Part shown: one piece after another, positions 35,196 to 53,680 of the stretch | Layout: every line of letters starts with the position of its first letter | Numbering within the stretch: the stretch's first letter is position 1 | NCBI RefSeq assembly: GCF_040436345.1 | Contig: NC_133221.1 | Location: forward strand, 16,489,165 to 16,553,164 | DNA from: Pagrus major | Taxonomy: Eukaryota > Chordata > Actinopteri > Spariformes > Sparidae | Direction: 5' to 3' | Length of the DNA stretch: 64,000 nt | Program-made: the position numbers and the translations under genes | The notes under the pieces: model-generated | Database searches by the model: none | What the model was told of the DNA's origin: nothing | Seen by the model: the letters and a program-made list of their open reading frames with translations, nothing else

Positions 35196-35358
35196 TTATT
35201 ACTGATAAACTAAATTAATTTAAAAAATGTGCTACTTTGGCAGTCATGAATTGTAGTGGAATGGAAGTATAAAGTATCAGAAAATGGAAATACTCAAGTA
35301 CCTCAAAATTGTACTGATACAGTACTTAAGTATATGTACTTAGTTACATTCCATCACT
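34862..35358. repeat. Teleost 'AGTACTTAAGTA' dispersed repeat with nested insertion
   Basis: The outer parts carry 'gtacttgagtaaaagtctta', 'ggaaatactcaagtacctca' and 'gtacttagttacattccatc', hallmark text of one of the commonest percomorph repeats. The two arms face each other. Between them at about 35074-35148 is unrelated repeat text ('gtcgactgattatcagcctg') followed by a (TTTA)n tract at 35149-35207, suggesting a nested insertion. A related fragment is in a csad intron near 3245-3420. Confidence 0.65.
35149..35207. repeat. (TTTA)n microsatellite
   Basis: About 14 tandem tetranucleotide units inside the larger repeat. Confidence 0.95.
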
Positions 35359-35699
35359 GGCTGTAACATTTAGCTGTAGAACCTGAATTAACTGACCCAT
35401 ATTTCAGCATGCCCATCTTGTTATTCCTGTTATCATCAAAATATGCTTTAAGAGATGAAATCTATCCACCTTTTTGTACCTATTTATACAGTCTATGTGT
35501 CGTGCACAATGTACACAGTGGGGGGTCACTGATACAGCATGAAAGGTCTTGAATATTTCATGTGATGCAGATTAGTTCCAAAATGTAACATCTCCACTAT
35601 CAGTAATTGTGCAAAAGCTTTTGCACAATGGGGCAGTTCTACATAACACATAGCCTTTGTGAATTCACTGCTTGCAGTGCTTCAGATCAGGGCAATGAG

Positions 35700-36520
35700 G
35701 GGATTTTTTTGTGAGGGATTTTAATGGTCACTTGCTATGTAAGACACGCTCCCCTCCATTCTCCCCCTGCTCCTCTCTCTCCCTTGGCGGTTGCACTGCC
35801 AGATAGAGGAACAATGTAGTCTTTCTTACCTGTCGGAGGGTGTACATTCCATCTCCACTAAACTAAGTCTCAATCCTGCCTCCAACCCACCCCTGCTCGA
35901 ACAGGGCCCTCACTGCAATGTCGGCTCTGACTCCAGGTGCTCTACATCACACTCCTCATACCTTTTCGTTTGTGGCGGATTTGAAAGGACACAGTTCTTG
36001 TACGGTTTGGCCAGGACAGACACAACTATCTGGCTAGTTTTTCACTTACTTTGAGTCATTTAATCTGTTTTGTATTTACTGAAATAACATGATTAGAATC
36101 AAAATTGCTTACAGGATTTCTTTTTTGTTTGTTTGTGTTGAATTTGTAATCATGTACCTACTTCAGTGTGGACTGACAGAGTGATTGTGTGCCAGACTGT
36201 TGGTTTGTGGTTTGTCGTGTGGGCAAAAGGGAAATTTGGAGGTTGGGGTGCAAGTGTGCTATTAAGGATACAAGAGTGCAAAAAAATGTGGTGTGGGTGC
36301 TTTACAGGAAGATTGCGTTTGTCTGCACAGAGCCATCCCATTTATGCCGGTGGCTGTATGTGCAGCTGAACAGAGAGAGACAGACAGTTGAATCAGAGAT
36401 AGGGTAGGAGGCCTCGTGTGTTTTACTTCTTGTGATCTGTTAAAAGTAAGCAGACAGCAGAGCATACGTGAAAAAGAACAGAATCTCCTTTTACTCATTT
36501 TTTCTTTTTCTTACCACCAG
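35700..36520 (+). promoter_or_regulatory. nfe2: Region upstream of nfe2, possible promoter
   Basis: A more GC-balanced block, 35740-36010, precedes the first plausible nfe2 exon and includes an AGATAG (GATA-type) site at about 35801. No transcription start can be fixed. GATA sites are expected for an erythroid/megakaryocytic gene, but the motif is short and could be chance. Confidence 0.25.
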
Positions 36521-36580
36521 GATTGTGCCGGAGTTTTTTTTCTCTCATCACCTGTTGAAGAAGCAGAGAATGTTGCTCAG
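36521..36580 (+). other. nfe2: Candidate nfe2 5' UTR exon
   Basis: A strong polypyrimidine tract and ACCACCAG acceptor precede 36521. A CAG/GTATGT donor follows 36580. The 60-base exon is in frame and open with the nfe2 exon at 39041, but contains no ATG in that frame. It would therefore be untranslated, as in mammalian NFE2, which has upstream non-coding exons. Based on splice-site shape only. Confidence 0.4.
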
Positions 36581-39040
36581 GTATGTTCATTCACATCTTC
36601 TGTCTACTGATTTGTCAGAGCTTTACTTTTTCTATGACAAGTTTCTCACTTGAATGATGTCCTTATTACACTATATTTAAGTATATGTAATGCTTCAGAT
36701 AATATGAAAGAGCGCACCGACATATAACAAAGTAAGACTATTCAAAAATGTTGTTATATTGTTGTTGAAACTTTCATTCTTTTAAGATTTGAAGAATACA
36801 GCAATATAACGACAGATTTCCATCATGCTGACAAATACATTTTCACGAACTAGAATTAGTTTTATCTTACTGATTTCATTCTCACTGTTCTGTCAGCGTC
36901 TTTATTTTACTGACTGAACCAGTGAACAGATTTTTTGAGTTTTGACAGTGAATCATGATTCCTTACAGTATGAAGAAACTTACCACAAACAAAACATCAG
37001 TTATAGCAGGATATTGTTGTCGTAACCCCATGTGTCAGAACCTTTAGTAACTCGCCTTACACAGACAATAAAAGACTGTTATAAAGCACAGTGTTTGATT
37101 TGAGGGTCAGTAAGAGGAAATATGACATTTAATTAAAATATTAAAATAAAAAGAGGAAACAATATTGGTTATTACGGTGATCCTGATCATGGATTCTATC
37201 AAGGTATAAGAATTACTTGAAAACTGTAAGATACATGTCTATTACTGAATTATGTCACATTTTGCAAAGAAGATATGTCACATTTTGATCCGATACATAC
37301 ACAGGGGCCATATTTTTATTATTGTTATTATTGTTTTTATCAGATTGGAGACAATTAATTGATTAATTAATTAATCAATTCAGAGGCTAAACCCATTGAA
37401 CCAAGACTCTCATCGGTGACACCTTGACCTAAATAGCCTGACTTTGATAATTTGTTAAACTTTTTAAATTTAAATAATTCTAACTTCAAGGGTATCTTCA
37501 GCCGCTACCCCTCATCATAAACACAAATTTGTTTCTGTGTTATTGTACGTGGAGTCGCTTCAGGTTGCCACTTAATCACATCACTTTACGCATTTATTGA
37601 TCGGAAAATTCTAAATTTACTGAATCAAGATATGATATATCAAGATAGATATATCATGATATCAAAAAAGACATATGCAAGTAATTTAAGTTACTTTTCC
37701 TGTGTAAAGGTTAAGAAAAAATTCATAATTCCAGTCCGCACAAAGGTGAGTTTTAAGTGACCGACAGCAAGGTGAACAAGGAAGCTTTTACCATGAATTA
37801 TTTTATTTCTTTCCTTGTTAAGTTAACAGGGGCAACACTGATTGTTACATAGAGGAAAGCAATGCAACAGCTGCATTTGGTACAGGGCCATATACTGTAT
37901 AACCGAAGCTAGTTTGCACCTCCAGTCCCTGGCTAAGTTTTAAAATTAGGCTTAAAATGTCTAAACAAGCAGATTTAGAATAAAAACAACAGAAAAAATA
38001 AAAGATTGTGTTTTTGTGTATGCGTGTGTCTATGTATTGTATATGACTATGTGCACATACGGGTGACATACGGACGTGAGTGTGTGCAGAAGTATAACTG
38101 TATGGCATGTCAAACGTACATGTATTTGACAAGAGGATGAATTTAAACCTTTTCAGTGTTCACATCTTTGCTTTTGTTTAAGCAACAGTTTCATCTGTGG
38201 ATTGGAAGCTAACAATTCTGATTGTGTCTTTAACTCAGGCTGTAATGCGTGCCATAGGGAAGGCACGGCAAGGCAGTTTTATTTATACAGCAGCATTTAG
38301 ACACAAGCCAATTCAAAGTGCTTTACAGAGACATAGAAATGCATTAAAATAAGACCTTGAGACATGAAGAAAGCATTTAACTAAAATATTGTGGAATGTA
38401 AGTTGGAGACGCTTTAAAATAATGCTAATGGATATAGTGTATCTAAAATAGTTTAAAGATGACTGCCAATATATTAGCAATGCACCAAATTTCCCAAAAC
38501 AGCCATCAGGCCCCTGTCTGTCTGAGCAGTGTGCGCTGTTTTCCAGCAGATTGTCTTATCAGGGGTTGGCATAGCTGCACCCTGGGACAGCTGATGGGAG
38601 GAGTCAACTCAACTGAACTGTACCCTTCATCTGTTCCACAAAAAACCTACACAACAACCAAACAGCCATTTATGTAGCACTGACATGTGTACAGACATGT
38701 AATGCACTGTGTGTTGTAGAAATGTGTGTTTGGAGGCATAGCGTGACTCAATGGCTTTCAGATACGTGGCCTGAGTGAATGTGGTTTTTATTTCTTCTTT
38801 CTGGTGTGTCAAAGTTTAGAGGCGAGGTAGGTGATAACCGGCTGCACTCCGCCCCGACCAGGTTGACTTTTTGCTGCAAGAGCCTGTCCTGAATGTGTTC
38901 AACGGCCAACTATGTTCTCCCACTGAGGAGAACCTGTGAGGTAGGACTATGATAGAAACCACAACACATAATCTGGCCTAAAATACACTTTTTTTTCTTC
39001 TTTTTTTTAAAATCTGTAATCATTTCTTTTCTGTTACAAG
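36581..39040 (+). other. nfe2: nfe2 intron
   Basis: About 2.5 kb of AT-rich DNA without coding exons. It includes the dispersed repeat at 38269-38360 and a small palindrome around 37350 ('attaattgattaattaatta'-like). Confidence 0.4.
38269..38360 (+). repeat. Teleost dispersed repeat ('AATTCAAAGTGCTTTACA')
   Basis: Contains 'aggcagttttatttatacag' followed by 'ccaattcaaagtgctttaca', a very frequent fish repeat tail. Only a short fragment is present inside an nfe2 intron. Confidence 0.6.
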
Positions 39041-39079
39041 GTAATAGGCACTCCAGGCAAGCTGTGTGGGGGAGTGTCC

Positions 39080-41230
39080 ATGTCAGCTAATTTCTCTGGA
39101 GCCAGGTCTCATGGAGCCCCTCAGGACACAGAGATGGATGTGGCTTGGCAGGAGCTGATGGCCATCACAGAGCTACAGGTAACTCTTTAGCACTGACTGA
39201 ATTATAGCAATGTAGAGATTTTGTTTTTGTATTATAAAAAACATTTGTGTCTTGTCTAAGCTATGCCAATTACTGTACGTTATCATAATACCTTGCAGTG
39301 CGCAGATGTGCAGGTTGTATTGTTTTATGAATAAAATCATATGAGGACATTTTCTAAGAAGACAATTTTATTACTTATCTAGGCTCCAAAATCACAGAAG
39401 CCTATACAAACCTTAGCAAATGTGTCTTCTCAATTTTATTCAGTAAAAGTATACTGTTCTCAGTCATATTGAAAGTAGAGTATGAAACACAACAGTTAAA
39501 ATGTGGTTCATAAATGAATTTATAATTACCAAACATAAAATATTGTTTCATTTATACGTACTTTGTATGTATTTTCATCTAGTATTATTTCAACTGTTGA
39601 ATAGAAAGGCAACAATGGCCCGTTTGATTGATGGCAGGATGAAGAGATTGTGAGAGGGGGGCAAGTGCTGTATGTTGTTAGCGGCCCCCTGCTCCGCACA
39701 ATAGCCATCTGTTTCCAGGTGAAACACGATCACATCTATGAGAGCCCTTCATAGGCTATGGGTGGCATGCTGAAGTGGGAGCAATGTGTTCTATAGAGAA
39801 CCAGATGAATTGTAAAAAAGACACTGTTTGACTGATTAACTGAGTTGTCTTGTAAATTTAGAAATTACTGTTTTATCGTTTTATTGCCGTTGGTGTGATG
39901 TCTACCAAAGTGCCTATCAATCATACCACTTTTGTTTTTGTCACCACAGTTTGAAGTCCCTGGTGAAGGCGCCTATGAAACAACACAGTACCAGAACATG
40001 GAGCCCATGGTCCCTATGGGAGGATATGGAATGGCTCAGTCCCATCCTGAGCCTCCTACTGCTGCTGCTTGTGAACTCAGCACTGCTGGGACTTATGATG
40101 GATGTTACCCTCCAGAGGCTCCCACCTGTCATCGTCTAGGCAACAACACAGAGGCAATGTACGGACACTGCGAGTCTCAGCTCAATCAAAGAATGCTCCC
40201 AGTCTCTTCTCACACGCAGCCCTCCCTCATGGCTCCGAGGGAACCGATGAACATGTCAGGCACCATCCAAGGGCACAGGAGGGCCAACGCTTGTCTCGCT
40301 CAGGGTCTAAGTCGGCACATGCTGTGGACTACACATGGACAAAGTTTGCACCCTCGCTCAGCTGATGACCTGGAGTCGGACTCTGGTCTGTCTCTGGGTT
40401 CGAGTCCACCTCTGGCCTCCCCAGATAATCCTGGTGGTGGTGCACCAGGGTACCAGAGTGCAGACATAGGTATGACTTACAGTGATGGTGAACCAGACAG
40501 CATGACTGAACACGCCCGAGGAGCACACATCCATTACTCGATGGACTACCAGAATCAATCTCACTCGTATTTACACTCAGGTGCACATCCGTCTTACTTT
40601 TCAACCCAGCCCACTTTGTCTACACAACCAGATGCTCCTTGGTCAGTTAAACAGCAGGGTCAAACCAGTGCAATGAGCAACTTATACATAGACTCAGGAG
40701 TGTCCAGCAGAGGGAGCTCACAGCCTAGCATGTATACAAAACCACATGGAAGCATGTCCAGTCCTGCTCCAGTAAGCAGAGATGAGAGGCGGGCCATGGC
40801 ATTGAAGATCCCCTTCCCCATGGATAAGATAATTAATCTACCTGTGGATGACTTCAATGAGCTCCTGACACAATATACTCTGACAGATAATCAACTAGCA
40901 CTGGTCAGGGACATTCGAAGGAGAGGGAAGAACAAGGTGGCGGCTCAGAACTGTAGGAAAAGGAAGCTTGAGAGCATAATTCACCTTGAAAGAGAACTGA
41001 GCCAGCTGCAGGCCCAAAGAGAGCATCTTGCAAAGGAAAGGCTTGAGTTCAAGCACAGCTTGGCTTTTATCAAATGTCGTCTTACAGACCTCTATGCAGA
41101 AGTATTTTCTCACTTAAGAGATGAAGATGGACAACCATACTCAATAGATGAATACTCTCTACAGCAGACACCCGACGGTAAAATTTATTTGGTACCTCAC
41201 ACAACTATGCAAAAAAGAGAGCAATGCTGA
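39080..41230 (+). CDS. nfe2: Transcription factor NF-E2 45 kDa subunit (CNC-bZIP)
   Basis: Nuclear activator that pairs with small Maf proteins on NF-E2/MARE sites and drives megakaryocyte and erythroid genes. Two coding exons: 39080-39178 and 39950-41230, product 459 residues (human 373). The start MSANFSG is the only ATG upstream of the conserved [15 protein letters not shown] block (human MELTWQEIMSITELQ). A conserved ESDSGLSL motif lies at residues 175-182. The CNC region starts near residue 309 ([26 protein letters not shown]). The basic region [17 protein letters not shown] is at about 355-372, then a leucine zipper to about 420. The C-terminal [19 protein letters not shown] parallels the human tail. 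The extra length is in the Ser/Gln/His-rich middle encoded by the large exon. It converges with hnrnpa1. Confidence 0.97.
39179..39949 (+). other. nfe2: nfe2 intron between coding exons
   Basis: Flanked by CAG/GTAACT donor and CACCACAG acceptor. No repeats or genes recognised. Confidence 0.6.
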
Positions 41231-41390
41231 AGGATTGTGGACTGCCTCCTGTTATTTGTAATACTAACAGAAGGTATACTGCCTGATTGTGCCATATGAA
41301 AGTATATCAACTGGCTCCAATTACACATTCAATTCATGTGGTGCACCCTTATAATTGACCAGACCACACAAGATTGCTTTATAAAAATAC

Positions 41391-41406
41391 TTTATTAAAA
41401 AATAAA
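41391..41406. terminator. Back-to-back poly(A) signals for nfe2 (+) and hnrnpa1 (-)
   Basis: TTTATT at 41391-41396 is AATAAA on the minus strand. AATAAA follows on the plus strand at 41401-41406, within a 16-base core. They lie 160-170 bases past the nfe2 stop and at the far end of the hnrnpa1 3' UTR. Use in vivo is inferred. Confidence 0.55.
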
Positions 41407-42762
41407 AAAGACACTGCACAGCAGTCTTCAGTAAAAATATAAAAAGTCTTCAGCACCAGCCTCATTGTTCTGCATACCTGTGAAAACACAATCAAGTTTA
41501 ATAAAGCCAAAACTTCAAGCAAATGTGATGTGCAAGGTTTGATGATTTGTACCTGATTTAGGCCATTGTCACTGAAATGTAGTCAGGTTTTGGATACCAT
41601 GTGGAGTTTCCTAGAAAGCAGAAATACTAAATGAGTAAAATGTAATCTTTCAAAAAAGTTGTCATTTCTGTTCATAGCATGCAGTATGTTGTAGCGCCTC
41701 TTTACACAATTAGGAGGCCAATTTTACCAGTCAACATTGGTGTGAGTCATAATAAAAACTTGTTTGCAAAGGTTACATCATTATTGGGCTACACAACTCA
41801 CTACCAGCTAAATGACAAAAGCAAGACATACTATCAGTAGTTGAGAAGGCTGGTCTTACCTACAGACAGCACTTAAGCCTTTTGGTAGCTGCTGCCTGCT
41901 AGCCTCAGGATTCTGTTCTCACTCTCCCCTGCTTCAATGATCCTCGCGATGGTTTTGCTACTTCTCTCCCTCAGCTGGCTTCCATGGCTAGCCTCAAAGA
42001 CTTTGCATGTAAGCTAGCATCCTCCAGATGATCATTGCAGAACTCAGGGTAGAGTCTGTACCAAGTGATGACTCTTTATGATGAATGCATTTGTACGCCA
42101 CTCCTCATGAACCAGTATTGTAAATGCATTGACACGAGTGTGTGGCGACTTGTACAGTGCTTCTCACAATAGTCTTTTCACCTCACATGTAATGTACAAA
42201 TGTGGTCACCCACTTTGTGCAGCATCTAACAGTGAACCCTCCCTTTCCCAAACCACTAAAGAGGACTAACGAGACTTTTTTAAAAAAAACTGAAAGATGG
42301 TTTATTTCAGCTTGATTTGATTCAATACAAATAAAAACCAGACTCAAAGAAAATCTACATAAAACCTCAGTGGAATGCTTAGTTTCCAGAAAACACAGTT
42401 TGATGAAAAAACACAAAACGTTTAAATGAAGACCCTCCATGATTTATCTACTGTTCATATCTTCTTGCAGCAGCTGTAACCTGCCACAACTGTTTGGCTG
42501 AGCAGATTTAGGAGGTAAACCTGCAGCTGCCCTGTCACTTCGCTTGCTCTCCTCTCCTTGCTCTCCTCTCCTAAGTACTCAGTCCTGTTGAACAATACGG
42601 AACAACATTGTTAACTGTGCACTGACTTTGTATGACCTGACATCCAGAGTGAATTTCTTTTTAATCGTTAGCTACACTTAACGAGTCCCTGCGACTACAA
42701 ACTCTGGTTTTATGATACAGAAATAGTTCAGGCATGCCTTCAAGTACTTACCACTTCACATT
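41407..42762 (-). other. hnrnpa1: hnrnpa1 3' UTR, spliced
   Basis: After the stop codon the transcript meets a GTAAGT donor (minus strand, exon end 42752). Acceptors on the minus strand are visible at about 42589 (TTCAACAG/GACTG) and 41477 (TTTTCACAG/GTATG). This implies one or more non-coding 3' exons, a layout shared with mammalian HNRNPA1. Exact exon usage is uncertain. Confidence 0.5.
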
Positions 42763-45472
<2,710 letters not shown>

Positions 45473-46270
45473 ATTGTAGCAGAAACCTTGAAGACTCCTT
45501 GTAATCTGACCGGAGAGAGGCGATGTGCGTCAGACGAGCCTAGCCCGATGTTCAACTGTAGAATAAATAGCAGGAGATACACCTCTGCCGTGCAGTGATT
45601 GGTCAATTGTTCCCGCTGCAGTCTGTCGTCAGCATTCGGTGACTCTTCATTGGGCTAAATTCAATCAATCACGACTATGGGCCAATAACGTAACTGGGGG
45701 CGGGTACTTCACGTCTCGACGATAAAATAATATACAGGCAATGGATGCTCGTGAAAGTGAAGGGAATGATTAAGATACAGTGTTGCACAGTGCTGCCAGG
45801 TCAGTAAGCATCAATAGAAACAACATGGTATAAAAGCACAGATAAATAGCACATTAAAACAATAGATCATCAGTCCTTAATCATTCAGATTTTTCACCTG
45901 AGGTTGGAGCTTTGCCTTTCTCAGTGTACCAACGAGACTACACCTTTCATGGACATACACTCGTGTTTATCTAAAAATGTATTTTTAATTAAGATATACA
46001 GTGCTAATGTATTGCAGTAAGCATGTCTGAGCTCTTGCAGAATTAATTTGTGATCAGTGGGAGTCAAATAAGTAGGTCATCAGCTGACCGAGGGGCGGGT
46101 ACATTCATTGTGCGCCTTTAACGCGCGCTTTTTACGCACAACACCTTTATGTGAGCCAGGCTAGATGCTAAAATAGCCCCAGTGTTGGCCTTTCAGTCCG
46201 CAGGTCCACAAAAGACACGCGTTATCGCTGCGGTTACCCGGTCAGAACCAGCGGTCTTCACATCCAAAGG
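45473..46270. promoter_or_regulatory. Divergent hnrnpa1/cbx5 promoter
   Basis: The two start regions face away from each other: hnrnpa1 begins at 45472 (minus), and a cbx5 untranslated exon ends at 46270 before GTAAGG. CCAAT boxes lie at about 45597-45601 (ATTGG), 45649 (ATTGG) and 45680 (CCAAT). GC-rich CpG-bearing DNA follows at 46085-46270 (GGGGCGGGTAC, ACGCGCGC). No TATA element is obvious. Human HNRNPA1 and CBX5 are arranged the same way. Confidence 0.7.
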
Positions 46271-46861
46271 GTAAGGCACATTCAACACACCGATGAGCGT
46301 CATGCCTCTGCGGGCATCGCTCTACATTTACGTTTTGGTGTCAAATATAGCTAGTGTTAGCATGTTGAAGCGTTAGCTTGCAGGCTACTTGCTTTAGCAA
46401 GTTACCCTTTCATGCCCATTGATTAGCTTGTAGCTTAGCAAACAAAACATTAACGCTAGCTGTTATATTCTCTTTGCTTTGTGCACGAATCGCATTTTCT
46501 CTTAACGTTATTAAATCTTTATAGGTATTTTTGCGATTGGACAGTCACTGAGAGGTCGCTAGCCAGCCAATTAAACGCTAACTGGTTTAGCTTTTTTCAG
46601 GTTACCGTGCCTGTTGCAAATTTGAGTAACTTAACTCACAATGAAATTATGCCATTTCGTTGATCAACGATAGTATTTAGCCAGCATTGGCTTACGTTAA
46701 AGTGTACCGACCTCTATTTGTAAGATCCTGCGTCGTGCTAAACTATACATAGCCGCATATATCGGCTAGACCTCTGAAAAGGATCATCCACATTCACCTT
46801 AACGTTAGCTTCTCCATCGTTTTCCTACACAGGGAAGTGCCATTGGCCTGCGACAAACTAA

Positions 46862-50527
<3,666 letters not shown>

Positions 50528-51710
50528 GTGCATCACCTCAGGAGGAAACAGGACCTCCTCCACTGCAGGGACTACCTTTTGAGTCAGATATTTTTCACAC
50601 CCAAACCTCCCATCCTCCCTCTTTACCATGTCCAACAACAACACATAGACAGTGGACACAGTCGTTTTATCTCCATTCATGCCCCTTTGGAGCACAAGGG
50701 CCCAGACTGCTGAGAAAGATCCATCAGACAGGAGGAGAAGCTGTGGTGGACATGGGTGATATGCTACTGGGGTTAGGGTTTCTGCTGTTCTGTCTTTGTA
50801 TTCTTTACCTTCTTTTTAATGTCTTAACACATCATGTTTTAGTCCGTACAGGATGCCATTGTGTCAGTAAGGTATTTTGCATCCACGGTCATCTGTTAAA
50901 ACCCAGAACACAGTCGAGAGTCGGAGATGGTACAAGCTGCATTGACCACGTGTCTATCCCACATCAGGTGCACAACCCCTATGCTATAGTCTTTATAAGC
51001 AGTGCACCTCTTTGCTTTAAGAACCCACTAACATCACTGAAGATAAAACCGTAGTCGTGATATTCAGGAAACAACCACCGCAGCACTTTCCTGACTACAT
51101 AATCACTTCCTTTTTTAAGACTTTTTATCTCCTGTAGATTTCTCAGTCTGTCCTCTTACCAGGGTATAATTACTCACTTTGCAAAGTTGCAGATGACACC
51201 GGCCAATTCTGTCTTTATAACGAATGATATCCTTGTTCCCTTTTTTTCCCCCCCTTTTAAAATGTAATTTTTATCTCCTCATTTCCAGGTTTAAACGTAA
51301 ACTGTGTGGTGTTTTTTAATTTCTTTACGCTCTCACCAGTTTGAGAAAAGGACAATAAAATAAATTTTGCTCTGTTTTGTACCTTTTTTTTGTTTTGGTT
51401 CTTTTTAAGTGCAGTGATCTTTGGACCAGTCTGTTGCAAACCGGTTAGACAATCTTCACTGTATCCACATGCAATGAAACCAGCATTCATCACCAGTCAT
51501 TAGGTTCTGCCACCTTGTGGTTAAAAGATGAAAATCTTTTGGACCAATTTATGATTACAACCCTGCGGTTTTAACGGTGTTATGATCTTGTTAGTGAAAC
51601 TTTGGTATATTTTTTTTACAGTGTACAGTGGTAAATTCCACTTTGCAATTAGAGTACCGGTATTTGTTGTTGATATCATTGTAATGTTAATTTGAAACAA
51701 TAAAACCAGT
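50528..51710 (+). other. cbx5: cbx5 3' UTR (probable)
   Basis: Non-repetitive sequence from the stop codon to AATAAA signals near 51354-51359 and 51699-51704. A further AATAAA near 52142 would extend it. Open frames in this stretch (for example 50524-51054) overlap the UTR and carry no conserved domain. Confidence 0.5.
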
Positions 51711-53580
51711 TTCTGATTGGATTGTGCATATTGTGGGTTTTATTGAGATGAGTAATTTGATTGGTTCTAAGTATTGCATTTTTTTTTTTCTTGAACGATG
51801 TTACCTGGCAAGCGGAGGTCAAATTTTTTACACAACCTGGATGCCGGTTTTGTATTTTGATCGACCAAATGTTTAGTGTGTACAGACTGAGCTCTTGTGT
51901 TTTTGTTTTTCTTTGTTTTTGCGACATTGTGTATAAAGGCTGACCCTCACTTTCATACATGCAGTACATTAATCACAGCCCTTGATATAACTTAGTTAGA
52001 TTGTGTTGTCATTTCATTTCATTAAAAATAATTTGTCCTTTCAGAGTTTTGGCCCCAATTTTTGCCTGTGCAAATTTTTTGAAAAGAAGCCTTTTTCTTG
52101 TGTCAGCTAAATGTTACAAATATGTATACAGTAGCACCCTTTAATAAACATTTTCAGTGTTAAAGTTGCTGTCAGTTGGCTTTTGATTCGGGATGTAAAT
52201 TAAATGTTGTGTAGGGAGGATGAGTTACTTTAATTTAAACCCACACCACAGGAATAATGAAATTGCTGAGAGCCAGGAATTTAGAAAAATGCCATAAAAA
52301 GACTAATTTGATGGGAATTGTTTTGGACAAAATGAGTAATTAATATACTACATTAAACCTTAGCTTAACATTAGGAAATCTCCTAAAAACATGAAAAATA
52401 ACTATCTGCCCTGGGGGAATGATAAAAACCTATGAGTCAAAACTCTCTTGAGACAGAAGCTGTTTCATGTTGCCTCTGTTGAATGAGACCTATTTTTATG
52501 TTTTCTTTGTTGAAAATATCTCGGGAGCATCAGCTGCTCTCACCCAGCAGATGGCGCTGTTCAACAACACCCACGCAAAAGTTATAACTCCATTTTTATG
52601 CAAGTCATTCACAATCCAAACTCTTAAAGTTGTTTATTAATGATTCTTGTCTGAACAGCCTAAATGGATCATTATGCTACTTTAACAGTGACATGGATTC
52701 ATGTCATGTTTACTGACTAACATAACATCTCTGTCTATAAGTCAAATGGCTTCTGAGTCATTTTGGCTGTTTTTAACATGTGCTGAACCCACCTGTAGAT
52801 GCACAAAATGCCAGCCATGGAGTCAACATTAGTGTCAATTATTAGTGTACCAAATCTGCTGGGGGGGAGTCTGTTTTTTTCTTTTTTTTTCTTTTCTTTT
52901 ACCTTCTCTTGTTTCACTGCATGTATTGGTAAAGATCAGGGAATAATTAAATACAACCATGATCATTTAATCAGCATTGTTATATGAAAACACATCCAGG
53001 AATTGTAGCCAAGGGTTAGCAAATTGTTGTTTTCATTTACATATTTACAAGTAAACAATGGCTTCTGCTGGGTAACAGCAACACCAGTTGGACAAACCAC
53101 ATGTTAATACTAGAAATGGTCGTAATTATAATAATGGCGTTTATTGTTTATGTCATGATAATGACTACATTTGCTAATGATTATTTTTCGACAGTGGTGC
53201 GTGGTTGCCTATAATACTGATTTAAAAACATATATATATGTATATATATATGTATATACATCAATATATTGTGGGGATATGTTAAACATATTTGAATATT
53301 ATGGGATGTGACCCTCCCAGTATATTTTATAAGTATTGCCCTGTTGTCCTGTGTAGCATGCAGTGTTCAAACTCACAGATTTAGTTCAATTTGTAGTGTA
53401 GTTTCTAGAGGCACCGGATACAGTATGTCAGGCTTAAATGTGATTAAAATTAAGCACAATACATGAAGAATATTTCAAATTATTTCAATTGTTGATTTTT
53501 GCCATTTATGCCTTTACTAGATCGTTGAAGAAATGTGAATCCATAGAAATTAGAGGAGAAAGAGATGGGGAATTATTCAA
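51711..53580. other. Intergenic DNA downstream of cbx5
   Basis: AT-rich, no gene. Contains an AT/GTAT low-complexity patch at about 53229-53262. Confidence 0.4.
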
Positions 53581-53587
53581 CAAAGGT

Positions 53588-53680
53588 CTCTGGCTGGATG
53601 CAAACCGAGGACATTATGTCCACGCATGGCTGGCACCTTAAAGCCCAAGGCCACGCCACTTCCATTTGATGTAATGATGC
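53588..53680 (-). mobile_element. tRNA-derived SINE-like sequence
   Basis: On the minus strand an A-box-like GTGGCGTGGCCTTGGG precedes, by about 45 bases, a B-box-like GGTTTGCATCC. Text such as 'ggctggcaccttaaagccc' and 'aaggccacgccact' on plus matches fish repeats derived from a tRNA. It does not fold into an intact tRNA by eye. Confidence 0.45.

Noticed and set aside
53588-53680. Functional tRNA gene on minus strand
   Set aside because: A- and B-box-like words are present but the stems do not pair; a SINE-type relic fits better.
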